From assembly GCA_964446955.1 (NCBI GenBank), contig CAYUQJ010000001.1, positions 1,054,001-1,118,000 of the forward strand: 64,000 nucleotides of DNA, read 5' to 3'. The stretch's first letter is position 1. Each line of letters begins with the position of its first letter. Under the pieces are notes generated by a model. It ran no database searches and had not been told where the DNA came from. It saw nothing but the letters and a program-made list of their open reading frames with translations. Made by a program: the position numbers and the translations under genes. Of the stretch, positions 8,023 through 16,181 are shown piece after piece. This stretch comes from Leptolinea sp964446955. Its GTDB lineage: Bacteria > Chloroflexota > Anaerolineae > Anaerolineales > Anaerolineaceae.

Positions 8023-10224
8023 ATGAAAATTGAAGATTTGATGGCCATTCTTCCTGATAGTTACAGCGCCGTTGACCGTGAGCTGGTCCAACGGGCGTAT
8101 ATCTATACGGAAGAAGCCCATAAGGACCAGAAACGGGCATCGGGTGAACCGTATGTAACCCACTGCGTAGCCGTAGCCGGTATTCTGGCTGAAATGAAAG
8201 TCCCTCCGGTGGTGGTTATCGCCGGTCTTTTGCACGATACGGTCGAAGACACATCGATCAAAAACGAAGACCTGAAAAATGAATTCGGTGAAGAAGTAGC
8301 CAAACTGGTAGATGGTGTCACAAAGCTGACAAACCTGCCACGCGTTTCCCGTGGTGATCAGCATATCGAAGAAATCAATAATGACACCAACAACGATTCT
8401 GAATTTCCGGTTTCTCGAAGCCGACGGCAGGATCTTGCATCAGAAACATTGCGCAAAACCTTCATGGCCATGGGAGAAGACATCCGGGTTGTGTTAATCA
8501 AACTGGCAGACCGTCTTCACAACATGCGCACGCTTGGTTTCATGCCGGAAATAAAAAGACGCCGAATTGCCAAGGAAACACTGGATATCTTCGCCCCTCT
8601 TGCCAACCGGTTAGGTATCTGGCAAATGAAATGGGAACTGGAAGATCTTGGTTTCCGGTATGCCATGCCTGAGAAATACAAAGAGATCGCTGAAAATCTC
8701 GCCGAACGCCAGGAAGACAGAAACCGTCAAATTCTAAGCATCCAGACCCGCCTGCAAAATATTATGGGCCAGGCTGGAATCAAAGTCGAGATCAGCGGCC
8801 GCCCGAAACATATCTATTCGATTTACAAGAAAATGATCGAAAAAGGGAAACCATTTGAAATGGTTCGCGACTTGCGCGCATTCCGGCTTATCGTGCCGGA
8901 TATCCCCTCATGCTATGCCGCGCTTGGTGTGATACATACCCGCTGGCGTCCCATTCCACACGAATTTGATGATTACATCGCGGCGCCGAAGGACAATTTT
9001 TACCAATCGCTGCATACAGCGATCATCTACGATGACGGTAAACCGCTGGAAGTTCAGATACGAACCCCGGAGATGCACCAAAACGCTGAATATGGTATCG
9101 CGGCACATTGGAGATATAAAGAACGGGGACGCCGTGACGAAACATACGAGCAACGCATCAATTGGCTAAGACAATTGATGGATTGGCGCCAGGATGTGGA
9201 CGACGCTCAGGAATTTGTTGACAGCATGAAAACCGATGTCTTCCAGGACCGGGTTTATGTATTCACCCCCCGGGGAGACATTATTGACCTCCCAGCCGGA
9301 TCCACTCCAATTGACTTTGCCTACCATGTGCATACACAGATTGGACACCGATGCAGGGGCGCAAAGATCAACGGTAAACTCGTCACACTGGATTACACCC
9401 TCAAAACCGGTGATCAGGTTGAAATACTGACGGCAAAACAGGGGGGACCAAGTCGTGACTGGTTGAATTCCAATCTCGGTCTTGTAAAAACGCAACGGGC
9501 ACGTTCCAAAGCACGTCAATGGTTCAAAAAACAGGATCGGGACCAGAACATCTCACAGGGTAAAACCCTTCTTGATCGCGAACTTCGCCGGCTTGGGATA
9601 TCAGATTTTGACCTGGAGAAGATCGCCCATGATTTTGAATACAATGTCGTCGATGATCTATATGAAGACATAGGCTGTGGAGACTTCTCCTTAGGTCGAA
9701 TTATAAACCGCCTCTCGGATGTTGAAAAAAACAAGCAGATCGAAATTCTGGAAACAAAATCTCCATCTGAGACGAAAAAAGTAGAGAACGCGGTAATCGT
9801 ACTAGGGCTGAAAGGGATTTTGACCACACTGGCCAAATGTTGTAACCCCGCTCCAGGGGACGAGATCATTGGTTACATCACACGCGGCAGAGGTGCTACC
9901 ATACATCGCCAGGATTGTCCGAACATCCTCCGGCTGACTGACAGGGAACGCCTGGTAAAGGTAAGTTGGGGTGAAGCAAAAAAGACCTTCCCGGTAGCGG
10001 TTCAGATTAAGGCGTATGACCGGCAGGGATTAATGGGAGATATATCTTCTATACTCACCAATGAAGGGGTAAATGTACTGGATATCAACCTGAAAGTTAA
10101 CCAAAACCTGGCAGCTTTTAATTTAATACTGGAAATTGGTGATATCGCGCAACTCAGCCGAGTTCTGACAAAGATCGAAAATCTCCCCAATGTCCTTGAA
10201 GCCCATCGACAGAAACCGGGATAA
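8023..10224 (+). CDS. rel: Bifunctional (p)ppGpp synthetase/hydrolase, RelA/SpoT family
   Basis: Long RSH protein (733 aa) controlling the stringent response. Order: HD hydrolase domain (about 25-200) with intact HDTVED at 71-76; ppGpp synthetase domain (about 255-370) with RDLRAFR and NFYQSLHT; TGS domain (about 410-475; VYVFTPRGDIIDLPAG); a conserved-cysteine domain (CCNPAPGDEIIGY); and a C-terminal ACT domain from about 655. Oddities: the synthetase loop reads EFDD (314-317), the form of monofunctional RelA, although the HD site looks competent; bifunctional enzymes normally carry RxKD. There is also an Asn/Asp-rich insert at about 105-137 inside the HD domain. ATG 8023 has a weak ribosome site, but the promoter is good. 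It appears to be the only RSH gene in the window. Confidence 0.94.
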   Translation: MKIEDLMAILPDSYSAVDRELVQRAYIYTEEAHKDQKRASGEPYVTHCVAVAGILAEMKVPPVVVIAGLLHDTVEDTSIKNEDLKNEFGEEVAKLVDGVTKLTNLPRVSRGDQHIEEINNDTNNDSEFPVSRSRRQDLASETLRKTFMAMGEDIRVVLIKLADRLHNMRTLGFMPEIKRRRIAKETLDIFAPLANRLGIWQMKWELEDLGFRYAMPEKYKEIAENLAERQEDRNRQILSIQTRLQNIMGQAGIKVEISGRPKHIYSIYKKMIEKGKPFEMVRDLRAFRLIVPDIPSCYAALGVIHTRWRPIPHEFDDYIAAPKDNFYQSLHTAIIYDDGKPLEVQIRTPEMHQNAEYGIAAHWRYKERGRRDETYEQRINWLRQLMDWRQDVDDAQEFVDSMKTDVFQDRVYVFTPRGDIIDLPAGSTPIDFAYHVHTQIGHRCRGAKINGKLVTLDYTLKTGDQVEILTAKQGGPSRDWLNSNLGLVKTQRARSKARQWFKKQDRDQNISQGKTLLDRELRRLGISDFDLEKIAHDFEYNVVDDLYEDIGCGDFSLGRIINRLSDVEKNKQIEILETKSPSETKKVENAVIVLGLKGILTTLAKCCNPAPGDEIIGYITRGRGATIHRQDCPNILRLTDRERLVKVSWGEAKKTFPVAVQIKAYDRQGLMGDISSILTNEGVNVLDINLKVNQNLAAFNLILEIGDIAQLSRVLTKIENLPNVLEAHRQKPG

Positions 10225-10246
10225 TTCCCCAGCTTTCGCAACAGGC

Positions 10247-10275
10247 TTTACGTATTTGCACCAATGCGGTAAAAT
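10247..10275 (+). promoter_or_regulatory. Candidate promoter upstream of the small ORF pair
   Basis: TTTACG and TAAAAT are separated by 17 bp, just after the rel gene, and point toward the two small ORFs at 10310 and 10716. Confidence 0.5.
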
Positions 10276-10309
10276 CGCTCCGCTTTTGATGAGTACATGA
10301 GGAACAAAT

Positions 10310-10723
10310 TTGACATTGTCTCAAAATTATTTCTCAAATCTAATCGTTGGTTTTTTTCTGACTATCACAGAAAAGAACTACCACATCGAGAACTGCGGTT
10401 ATTCTAGTCCTGTCAATAACAAACTCTCAGCCGGGGATATTATCTATCAAACCATGACCCAAATTTTAACGGGCAAAAAAACTTATCTTCGATTTAGACA
10501 TTCTGGAGTTAATTACTCAAATGAATGGATAAATACTGTCTCCATTTTCGGATTTTTATTATTAATTAACTTGACCATCTTGCAGAATGAGGTTATAAAA
10601 GCGGTCTGTCAGAATCCGGTACTTTTATTTGGCATCATTTCGGTTACATGGACTTGTGCTCTGTTCGGGCCTTTCCATTATCAGAGCAATTACAAATTGT
10701 TTTCGGAGGAAAAGAATGGCTAG
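10310..10723 (+). CDS. Possible small membrane protein, unrecognised
   Basis: A 137-residue open frame starting at TTG with GAGG 6 bases upstream. It has two hydrophobic stretches (about residues 78-92 and 104-124) but no recognisable motif, and its composition is poorer in GC than its neighbours. It sits behind a plausible promoter, and its last 8 bases overlap the start of the Cys-rich gene. It could be a real two-helix membrane protein coupled to that gene, or simply the leader region of that transcript. I do not recognise it, and the absence of an ATG makes the coding call uncertain. Confidence 0.33.
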   Translation: MTLSQNYFSNLIVGFFLTITEKNYHIENCGYSSPVNNKLSAGDIIYQTMTQILTGKKTYLRFRHSGVNYSNEWINTVSIFGFLLLINLTILQNEVIKAVCQNPVLLFGIISVTWTCALFGPFHYQSNYKLFSEEKNG

Positions 10724-10955
10724 AATTCGTTGTCATTATCTCGATTGTGTCTTCCTTGATGAAGGAATGTGTAGTGCGGCTGCTGTTGAAATTGATCCTG
10801 ATTCAGGCTGCATGACCTATAGACCCAATACAGATTCTTCCGCCAATGAGGATTGGGACGAGGAAGAAGAAGAAGAATTGGAAGAATGGGAAGAAATTGA
10901 CGGCGAAGACGACGATGATGACCTTTGGCCCGATGAGGAGGATGAAGCATACTAG
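10716..10955 (+). CDS. Small Cys-containing, highly acidic protein (DUF1540-like)
   Basis: A 79-aa protein in two parts. Residues 1-40 carry four cysteines (C6, C11, C19, C32) in a C-x4-C-x7-C-x12-C arrangement, resembling the small metal-binding DUF1540 domain. The second half is almost pure Glu/Asp with a few Trp. ATG 10716 is preceded by GGAGG at ideal spacing, and a strong intrinsic terminator follows 70 bp after the stop, so this is a bona fide gene. The Cys part may bind zinc or iron, and the acidic tail could bind cations or a basic partner. Both are inferences; function is unknown. Confidence 0.75.
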   Translation: MARIRCHYLDCVFLDEGMCSAAAVEIDPDSGCMTYRPNTDSSANEDWDEEEEEELEEWEEIDGEDDDDDLWPDEEDEAY

Positions 10956-11026
10956 ACCAAACTAGTTTTCCGCAGTAAACTTGGCTGCGAAAGAAGGTCA
11001 GGAAGCATACATCTCAGGCAACTTAT

Positions 11027-11059
11027 CCCCTCCCGCCAAACATATGGGAGGGGTTTTTT
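11027..11059 (+). terminator. Intrinsic terminator after the Cys-rich gene
   Basis: A perfect 8-bp stem CCCCTCCC/GGGAGGGG with an 11-base loop is followed by TTTTTT. It lies before the MFS gene and shows that the frame upstream of ATG 11080 is not coding. Confidence 0.88.
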
Positions 11060-11079
11060 ATCAATCAAATCAGGCAAAG

Positions 11080-12330
11080 ATGACACAGGAAATTCGGAAG
11101 AACCTAAAACATAATCTTATTGTCAATATAGCGGATGGATCTTTTTACGGTCTCGGGGTTGGCTTATCCTCATTTAATACGGTACTGCCACTCTTTGTAG
11201 CGACGATGACAGATTCAGCCATTCTGATTGGGCTAATTCCAGCTATTCATAATGTCGGGTGGCAATTGCCGCAATTGTTTACCGCACAAAAACTGGGGCG
11301 GTTGGAACGTTTTAAACCCTTTGTATCAATAATGACCATTCAGGAACGGATCCCGTTTCTGGCTCTGGCAATAATTGCTTATTTTTCTCCCCACATTGGT
11401 TCTACTTTTACCCTTCTTCTTACATTTCTCATTCTTATATGGCAAGGTTTGGGAGCCGGATTTACAGCAAACGGTTGGCAGAATATGGTAAACCGTATTA
11501 TGCCGCCAGAAATGCTGGCTACTTTTTTCGGCCTGCAATCTGCGGGGGCTAATCTACTGGCAAGTGGTGGAGCGGTTGTTGCAGGTTTTATCCTGGAACA
11601 AATGACTACATCAAATGGTTTTGCCATTTGCTTTTTTACAACTTCAATCTGCATGGTCATTTCCTACGGATTTTTGCAAATGGCACGTGAGCCATCAAAA
11701 CCGGTAACGGCTCCTGATGAATCCAAAGCTGATTTTTGGCGAAAAGTTACCGAGATCATGAAAAAAGACGTTCCATTTCGCTGGTTCGTTATTGCCAGAA
11801 ATGCCTTCCAATTTGGAATGATGGCCCAGGCTTTCTTTATCATCTATGCCATAAAAGCCCATGGACTTAGCCTTGAAGCTTCAGGTTTTATGACCGGCCT
11901 GTTATTTGTGACACAAGTAGCTGCCAACCCGATCCTGGGTTGGATTTCAGATAAGTGGAGTAGCTCCATCGTCCTCAAAGGTGGAGCCGTGGCCATAGGT
12001 ATCGCCTCCCTCTTAGCCTGGTGGGCTCCCTCCGCAGACTGGTTCTACCTGATTACCATTCTCTCTGGAATTGCCAGTACGGCTTTCTGGACAATAGGGA
12101 TTGCAATGTCCCTTGAATTTGGCACCGAAGAAGAAAAACCTACCTATGTGGGATTGGCAAATACATTGATCGCGCCAAGTACTATCTTTGCCCCGCTTAT
12201 TGCCGGATGGATTGCTGACCTTTCCAGCTACACTGTCACATTTTTTACAGCAGTATTGTTTTCAACACTGGCTGTCATAACTCTCCAATTATTCGTCAAA
12301 GACAAAAGAAAAACTGCTTTGGACATTTAA
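11080..12330 (+). CDS. MFS transporter
   Basis: Polytopic major facilitator of 416 aa with about 12 predicted hydrophobic helices in two halves, joined by a cytoplasmic loop near residues 195-225 (EPSKPVTAPDESKADF). The usual A-like signature between helices 2 and 3 is degenerate here (KLGRLERFKP). Substrate is unpredictable; the family includes drug and sugar exporters. ATG 11080 is chosen because a perfect terminator lies at 11027-11059, inside the longer open frame that begins at TTG 10981. It is probably transcribed on its own, and no dedicated regulator is adjacent. Confidence 0.83.
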   Translation: MTQEIRKNLKHNLIVNIADGSFYGLGVGLSSFNTVLPLFVATMTDSAILIGLIPAIHNVGWQLPQLFTAQKLGRLERFKPFVSIMTIQERIPFLALAIIAYFSPHIGSTFTLLLTFLILIWQGLGAGFTANGWQNMVNRIMPPEMLATFFGLQSAGANLLASGGAVVAGFILEQMTTSNGFAICFFTTSICMVISYGFLQMAREPSKPVTAPDESKADFWRKVTEIMKKDVPFRWFVIARNAFQFGMMAQAFFIIYAIKAHGLSLEASGFMTGLLFVTQVAANPILGWISDKWSSSIVLKGGAVAIGIASLLAWWAPSADWFYLITILSGIASTAFWTIGIAMSLEFGTEEEKPTYVGLANTLIAPSTIFAPLIAGWIADLSSYTVTFFTAVLFSTLAVITLQLFVKDKRKTALDI

Positions 12331-12331
12331 C

Positions 12332-12359
12332 TTGTTTTAATCTTTTTGGTCTGTATAAT
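12332..12359 (+). promoter_or_regulatory. Promoter of the NBR1-Ig lipoprotein gene
   Basis: TTGTTT and TATAAT are separated by 16 bp and lie 36 bp before the start codon, in the gap after the MFS gene. Confidence 0.6.
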
Positions 12360-12394
12360 GTAAGTGCATTTCCGGAGCAAAAAAAGGAGGTCAG

Positions 12395-13141
12395 ATGCGC
12401 AGAATTCTGGCAACTCCGTCATTTTGGCTTTTCGCTCTTCTTATGTTGATTTCGCTGGCGTGCAATTTGCCATTGATCGCTAATACAGGAACCAGCCCGA
12501 CAGAAACATTTACTTTACAACCATCAGAAACTGTTACCGGATTGTCAACTAATACTCCGGAACAACCTACAATAACAAGCTCGAGCACAACAACTCCAAT
12601 CCCACCTACAGAGACATCCACCAGCACAAGTACAATAGTCCCACCTACGGTTACAGCTACAGAGCCAATTATTCCATGCAATAGAGCGGAATTCGTAAGC
12701 GATGTCAACTATCCTGATGGATCCACTGTTATTGTCAATGCAAATTTTACAAAAACATGGCGTCTAAAGAATACCGGATCTTGCTCATGGACTTCGGGAT
12801 ACCGGATCATTTTTGAATCAGGCGACAAAATGGGAGCCCTGGATGAAACAGTACTCACCAGCGGTTCAATTCCGCCAGGAGCCACTGCAGATATCTCGGT
12901 TCCGCTGAAAGCTCCATCGACAGAAGGGAACTACCGTGGGTATTTCCGGTTGAGATCACCTGATAGTGTGGTCTTTGGGATAAATGGCGACGCCAATGAT
13001 GCATTTTGGGTTGACATAAATTCAACACAGTTTAAATTGCATTATCCGGAATTACCCATTTTTAAATTACCCACTCCCACGCCGACCTTGAAATTCATAA
13101 TCCCACACTTTTCAATAACTTTGCTGCCGTTCTATCCCTGA
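12395..13141 (+). CDS. Lipoprotein with Thr-rich linker and NBR1-type Ig domain
   Basis: Secreted lipoprotein of 248 aa. A signal peptide with lipobox SLAC gives lipidated Cys23. It is followed by a low-complexity Thr/Pro/Ser linker (about 28-88), then an Ig-like domain of the next-to-BRCA1 type (about 93-208; FTKTWRLKNTGSCSW and SVPLKAP are diagnostic) and a short Pro-rich C-terminus. Such domains are widespread on Chloroflexota envelope proteins and are presumed to mediate binding or spacing, not catalysis. The ribosome site is a full AGGAGGT. It has its own promoter. Ligand unknown. Confidence 0.85.
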   Translation: MRRILATPSFWLFALLMLISLACNLPLIANTGTSPTETFTLQPSETVTGLSTNTPEQPTITSSSTTTPIPPTETSTSTSTIVPPTVTATEPIIPCNRAEFVSDVNYPDGSTVIVNANFTKTWRLKNTGSCSWTSGYRIIFESGDKMGALDETVLTSGSIPPGATADISVPLKAPSTEGNYRGYFRLRSPDSVVFGINGDANDAFWVDINSTQFKLHYPELPIFKLPTPTPTLKFIIPHFSITLLPFYP

Positions 13142-13459
13142 AAAAAAGTCATCCTGATCAAAGTGGATTGGTCTGGTTGCGAGCAAAGGAGTTGAACCTC
13201 TAATATTCCTGGCGCTTGGTGATTTTTCCAACCGCCTGTATGTTCGTTTGTTGTTAAACCATCTCATCACAAACTAATATGTTTTAGTCAACATGACTGG
13301 TTACACAAGTGTGTTTTGGCATGCAAAATTTTTTTTGACAGACAATTGATTGATATCAAAACCATCGATAGGAATTTTTGACCATTTTACTATTTGAAGA
13401 GGAGATTGTCTCAAAAAAAGTTCTCATGCACACCGAATTAGAAATTACCAATGATGGTG
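13142..13459. other. AT-rich 318-bp gap with a tRNA-like fragment and a hairpin
   Basis: No gene is visible. At 13183-13202 lies a near copy of the tRNA-Gln T arm (see repeat entry). At 13209-13234 GGCG-C-TTGG pairs with CCAA-C-CGCC around an 8-base loop; the hairpin is followed by a T-rich but broken tract and could terminate the lipoprotein transcript. The rest (13240-13459) is AT-rich with no recognisable structure. Confidence 0.5.
13183..13202 (-). repeat. Direct repeat of the tRNA-Gln T-arm region (tRNA remnant or att-like)
   Basis: Twenty bases here match 14560-14579, inside tRNA-Gln, at 19 of 20 positions, in the same orientation. The following bases on the minus strand (GCTCGCA) resemble an acceptor 3' strand, but no matching 5' half is found, so it is not a complete tRNA. 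The two copies bracket the methyltransferase gene. Confidence 0.6.
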
Positions 13460-14458
13460 TCAATCCACTCGTTTTTTGGTTTTTTTAATGGCTAATGATA
13501 ATTGCGGTACGATCACATAACCTGTTAGACGCCAAAAGACTTTATAAAACAAGTACAAAATTTGCTTAAGCCTTGAAAATCGTTTTGAAGAAGGCAGTCG
13601 GTGCCAGAGTTCCACCCTGTTTGATATGCCAAGATATTTCGGTTTGAGAATAACGGGATTACCATTCAATGGCTGGATTATCTTCAGGATTTCTCCCTCC
13701 GAGCCTCCTCGAATTCCTCTACGCAGGAGAGTTTCCCAATTTTCATTTTTATCAATCCGGCGGGAAAAACGAATAGCCATTTGATACGCTAATTTATCAG
13801 GAAGAAAATTTAAAAAAGGAAGTCCTGTCGTATGTGATTCCAAAATTGAATAGCGATAAGGAGTTTCAGAGATTAACAGGATACCGTTTTCCTTAAGACT
13901 ATCCCACAAAATTGGCAATGTTTGTAAGCGTTCAGACGGAAGCAAGTGTTCAAATACGGCATTCAGTACGACAAAATCAAATTTACCCAGATTTTCAGGT
14001 AGATGATTTCCATCCGGTGATAAAAAGAAGGATAGTCCATTTATTCCGTGGAATTTTACACGTTCCCTGGCAATTTCCACAAAATCTTTGACTAATTCAC
14101 AACCAACAATTTCTGCTTCAGGAAACATTCGTGCCAAAACAAGCGATGATGAGCCAGAACCGCATCCGAAATCCAAAATTCTGGTTTTTCTAAACTCTTC
14201 GGGTTTGACATAACTAAAAATTTCTACTTCCAACGACTTACGAATATAACTGTCATCCTCATCCCGACGAATTTCATCACAAAGGTATTTAGCACCTTTG
14301 ACTTGAAGAATTTTTTCTATCAATTCTATTGGATAGCTGGTAACCCACCGCGATATGGGAGAAGAAAGAACAGAATCGCGAAACACACTTATTTCGCGTT
14401 TTGAATCGGATTTTTCTTCAATTGTTACAAAAAAACTGCCGTCAACAATTTCTTTCAT
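13460..14458 (-). CDS. Class I SAM-dependent methyltransferase
   Basis: A 332-aa protein with a central Rossmann methyltransferase domain: motif I LDFGCGSGSSSLVLA (about 97-111), the acidic end of strand beta2 (VGCELV), and FDFVVLNAVFEHL at motif IV. The N-terminal 80 residues and basic C-terminal tail have no match I recognise. By layout it resembles the Methyltransf_11/25 group acting on small molecules, quinones or glycans; the substrate is not predictable. ATG 14458 has GGAG upstream; an in-frame ATG at 14485 is less well placed. The gene is visibly more AT-rich than its neighbours and is flanked by a 20-bp tRNA-derived direct repeat, which hints at acquisition by transfer (inference). 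Confidence 0.8.
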   Translation of the reverse strand: MKEIVDGSFFVTIEEKSDSKREISVFRDSVLSSPISRWVTSYPIELIEKILQVKGAKYLCDEIRRDEDDSYIRKSLEVEIFSYVKPEEFRKTRILDFGCGSGSSSLVLARMFPEAEIVGCELVKDFVEIARERVKFHGINGLSFFLSPDGNHLPENLGKFDFVVLNAVFEHLLPSERLQTLPILWDSLKENGILLISETPYRYSILESHTTGLPFLNFLPDKLAYQMAIRFSRRIDKNENWETLLRRGIRGGSEGEILKIIQPLNGNPVILKPKYLGISNRVELWHRLPSSKRFSRLKQILYLFYKVFWRLTGYVIVPQLSLAIKKTKKRVD

Positions 14459-14505
14459 CTTCCTCTCCACACTATGCCATATCATTGTATTGACGTTTTA
14501 TGCAA

Positions 14506-14540
14506 TTCACCCTCCGATTTCAAAGAACCAGGAGGGTGAA
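14506..14540 (-). terminator. Hairpin after tRNA-Gln
   Basis: A perfect 10-bp inverted repeat TTCACCCTCC/GGAGGGTGAA with a 15-base loop lies 14 bp past the tRNA 3' end. Only a few T residues follow on the minus strand, so it may be a weak terminator or processing barrier. Confidence 0.55.
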
Positions 14541-14553
14541 TGGAAGATAGTAG

Positions 14554-14624
14554 CTGGGGGCAAAGGAGTCGAACCTCTACATACAGATTCAGAGTCTGCT
14601 GTCCTGCCATTAGACGAGCCCCCA
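14554..14624 (-). tRNA. tRNA-Gln (anticodon CUG)
   Basis: Full cloverleaf read on the minus strand: acceptor TGGGGGC pairs with GCCCCCA with discriminator G; the D stem is GTC/GAC; the anticodon stem GCAGA/TCTGT encloses CTCTGAA with CUG at 34-36; the T stem is AGAGG/CCTTT. The U1-A72 pair and G73 are typical of tRNA-Gln. CCA is not encoded. It lies 48 bp downstream of gltX on the same strand and is probably co-transcribed with it. Confidence 0.93.
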
Positions 14625-14672
14625 TTGCTTGCTCGCGCCCCATTTATACCACCGCGAGGCTTATGTGTCAAC

Positions 14673-16166
14673 TCAAGCGGCCTGGTCGAGCAACTCTATA
14701 GCCCGTTTCAGTCGGCGCAGCACTTCCGCCTTACCGATTATTTCCATGCTTTCAAATAAGGGTGGACTTACCTTCTGACCGGTTACCGCGGAACGAAGAA
14801 TGCCAAACACCTGCCCCGCGGAAAGTCCCAGCTCATCAACCAAGGCGCGCATGGGCGGTTCTGCAACCTCAGGAGAGACTGAAGCACAGTTTTCCAATAC
14901 AGAGAGGCTGCGTCTCGCGACATCAGCCGATTGGGTGGGTGAAAGCCCTTTTGCTGTCAACTCTTCCACTCCGGGTTCCACACTCTCACGGAAGAAGAAA
15001 CCGGCAATATCCGGAGCCTCATCCAAAGTGGCTACCCGTTCCTGGATAATCGGGGCAATTTTCAACAATGTGTCATCATCCGGTGTCAATCCGGCATTTT
15101 CGAAAAAGGGTTTGATCCTCCGGCTAAATTCTGCCACTGGCAGGCTGCGGATATGCAACCCGTTGAAGTGATCGAGCTTTGTGAAATTGATTGCCGCTGG
15201 CGAAGGATTTAATCGCGTTAGGGTGAATTTTTCCACCAGATCGGAGAGAGAAAAGAACTCTGTATGGTCATCAAAGCTCCACCCCATAAGAGTAATCCAG
15301 TTGACTACGGCTTCGGGTAGGTATCCCAAACCATCAAAATCTTTAACAAAGATGGAATGTCCATCCTTGATCAGATCGGCAGCTTCCCGTTTGCTCATTT
15401 TACCTTTGCCTGTTGGCTTGAGAAACACAGAAAGATGCACCCATTCCGGCTCCTGCCAGCCGAGAGCTCTGTGTATATGGCTATGCAAAGGAAGCGTGGG
15501 CAGCCACTCCGATCCACGAATGACATGGGTTATCTTCATCAAGTGATCATCCACCATGGCAGCCAGATGGTATAAAGCAAGCCCATCAGATTTCACCAGA
15601 ATGTAATCATCAATAGTCCGGTTTTCGACTGTTATTTCACCGCGAAGGGTATCCTTTACCGTTATAGAGCCTTCTCGCGGTGATTTGAACCGTACAACAT
15701 GAGGTTCACCGGCTTTTACCCGCCGCAATGCTTCGTCCGGATCAAGTTCCCGGCAAGTACCGTCGTAATGCGGAATCATTTTTGCTTTTTGTTGTTCGGT
15801 ACGGACTTTAGTCAGGTGGTCGGGAGTACAAAAACAATAAAAAGCCTTTCCTTCAGCAATTAACTGTTTGGCATACTGCTGATAAATTTCCTTACGCTCA
15901 GACTGCCTGTATGGTCCGTATGGCCCTCCAATGTCTGGGCCTTCATCCCACTGAAGTCCAAGCCAGCGTAAACCGGCCATAAGCTCTTCTTCCGCTCCCG
16001 GAACAAGGCGTTTCCGGTCGGTGTCTTCGATTCGCAATATAAATTGTCCGCCCGTCTGTTTGGCCAGCAAAAAATCATATAATGCTGTTCTTGCTCCACC
16101 CAGATGTAAGTGACCGGTTGGTGATGGAGCAAATCGAACTCGGACAGGAAAAGTAGAAGTAGACAT
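14673..16166 (-). CDS. gltX: Glutamyl-tRNA synthetase
   Basis: Class I aminoacyl-tRNA synthetase that charges tRNA with glutamate. The 497-aa protein has the HIGH-equivalent in APSPTGHLHLGGART and the KMSKS-equivalent KMSKR at 256-260, plus a C-x-C element (YCFCTPD). ATG 16166 follows GGAG. It sits 15 bp behind rodA, at the 3' end of the mre-min cluster, and immediately upstream of tRNA-Gln. In bacteria without glutaminyl-tRNA synthetase the enzyme is non-discriminating and also loads Glu onto tRNA-Gln for later GatCAB amidation. The neighbouring tRNA-Gln fits that possibility but does not prove it. Confidence 0.95.
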   Translation of the reverse strand: MSTSTFPVRVRFAPSPTGHLHLGGARTALYDFLLAKQTGGQFILRIEDTDRKRLVPGAEEELMAGLRWLGLQWDEGPDIGGPYGPYRQSERKEIYQQYAKQLIAEGKAFYCFCTPDHLTKVRTEQQKAKMIPHYDGTCRELDPDEALRRVKAGEPHVVRFKSPREGSITVKDTLRGEITVENRTIDDYILVKSDGLALYHLAAMVDDHLMKITHVIRGSEWLPTLPLHSHIHRALGWQEPEWVHLSVFLKPTGKGKMSKREAADLIKDGHSIFVKDFDGLGYLPEAVVNWITLMGWSFDDHTEFFSLSDLVEKFTLTRLNPSPAAINFTKLDHFNGLHIRSLPVAEFSRRIKPFFENAGLTPDDDTLLKIAPIIQERVATLDEAPDIAGFFFRESVEPGVEELTAKGLSPTQSADVARRSLSVLENCASVSPEVAEPPMRALVDELGLSAGQVFGILRSAVTGQKVSPPLFESMEIIGKAEVLRRLKRAIELLDQAA

Positions 16167-16181
16167 GAGACTCCAGAATAA

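Noticed and set aside
10981..11079. N-terminal extension of the MFS transporter
   Set aside because: A perfect intrinsic terminator with six T lies within it, so it is intergenic.
13175..13262. A second complete tRNA on the minus strand
   Set aside because: Only the T arm and 3' acceptor-like part are present; no pairing 5' acceptor, D arm or anticodon arm can be folded.
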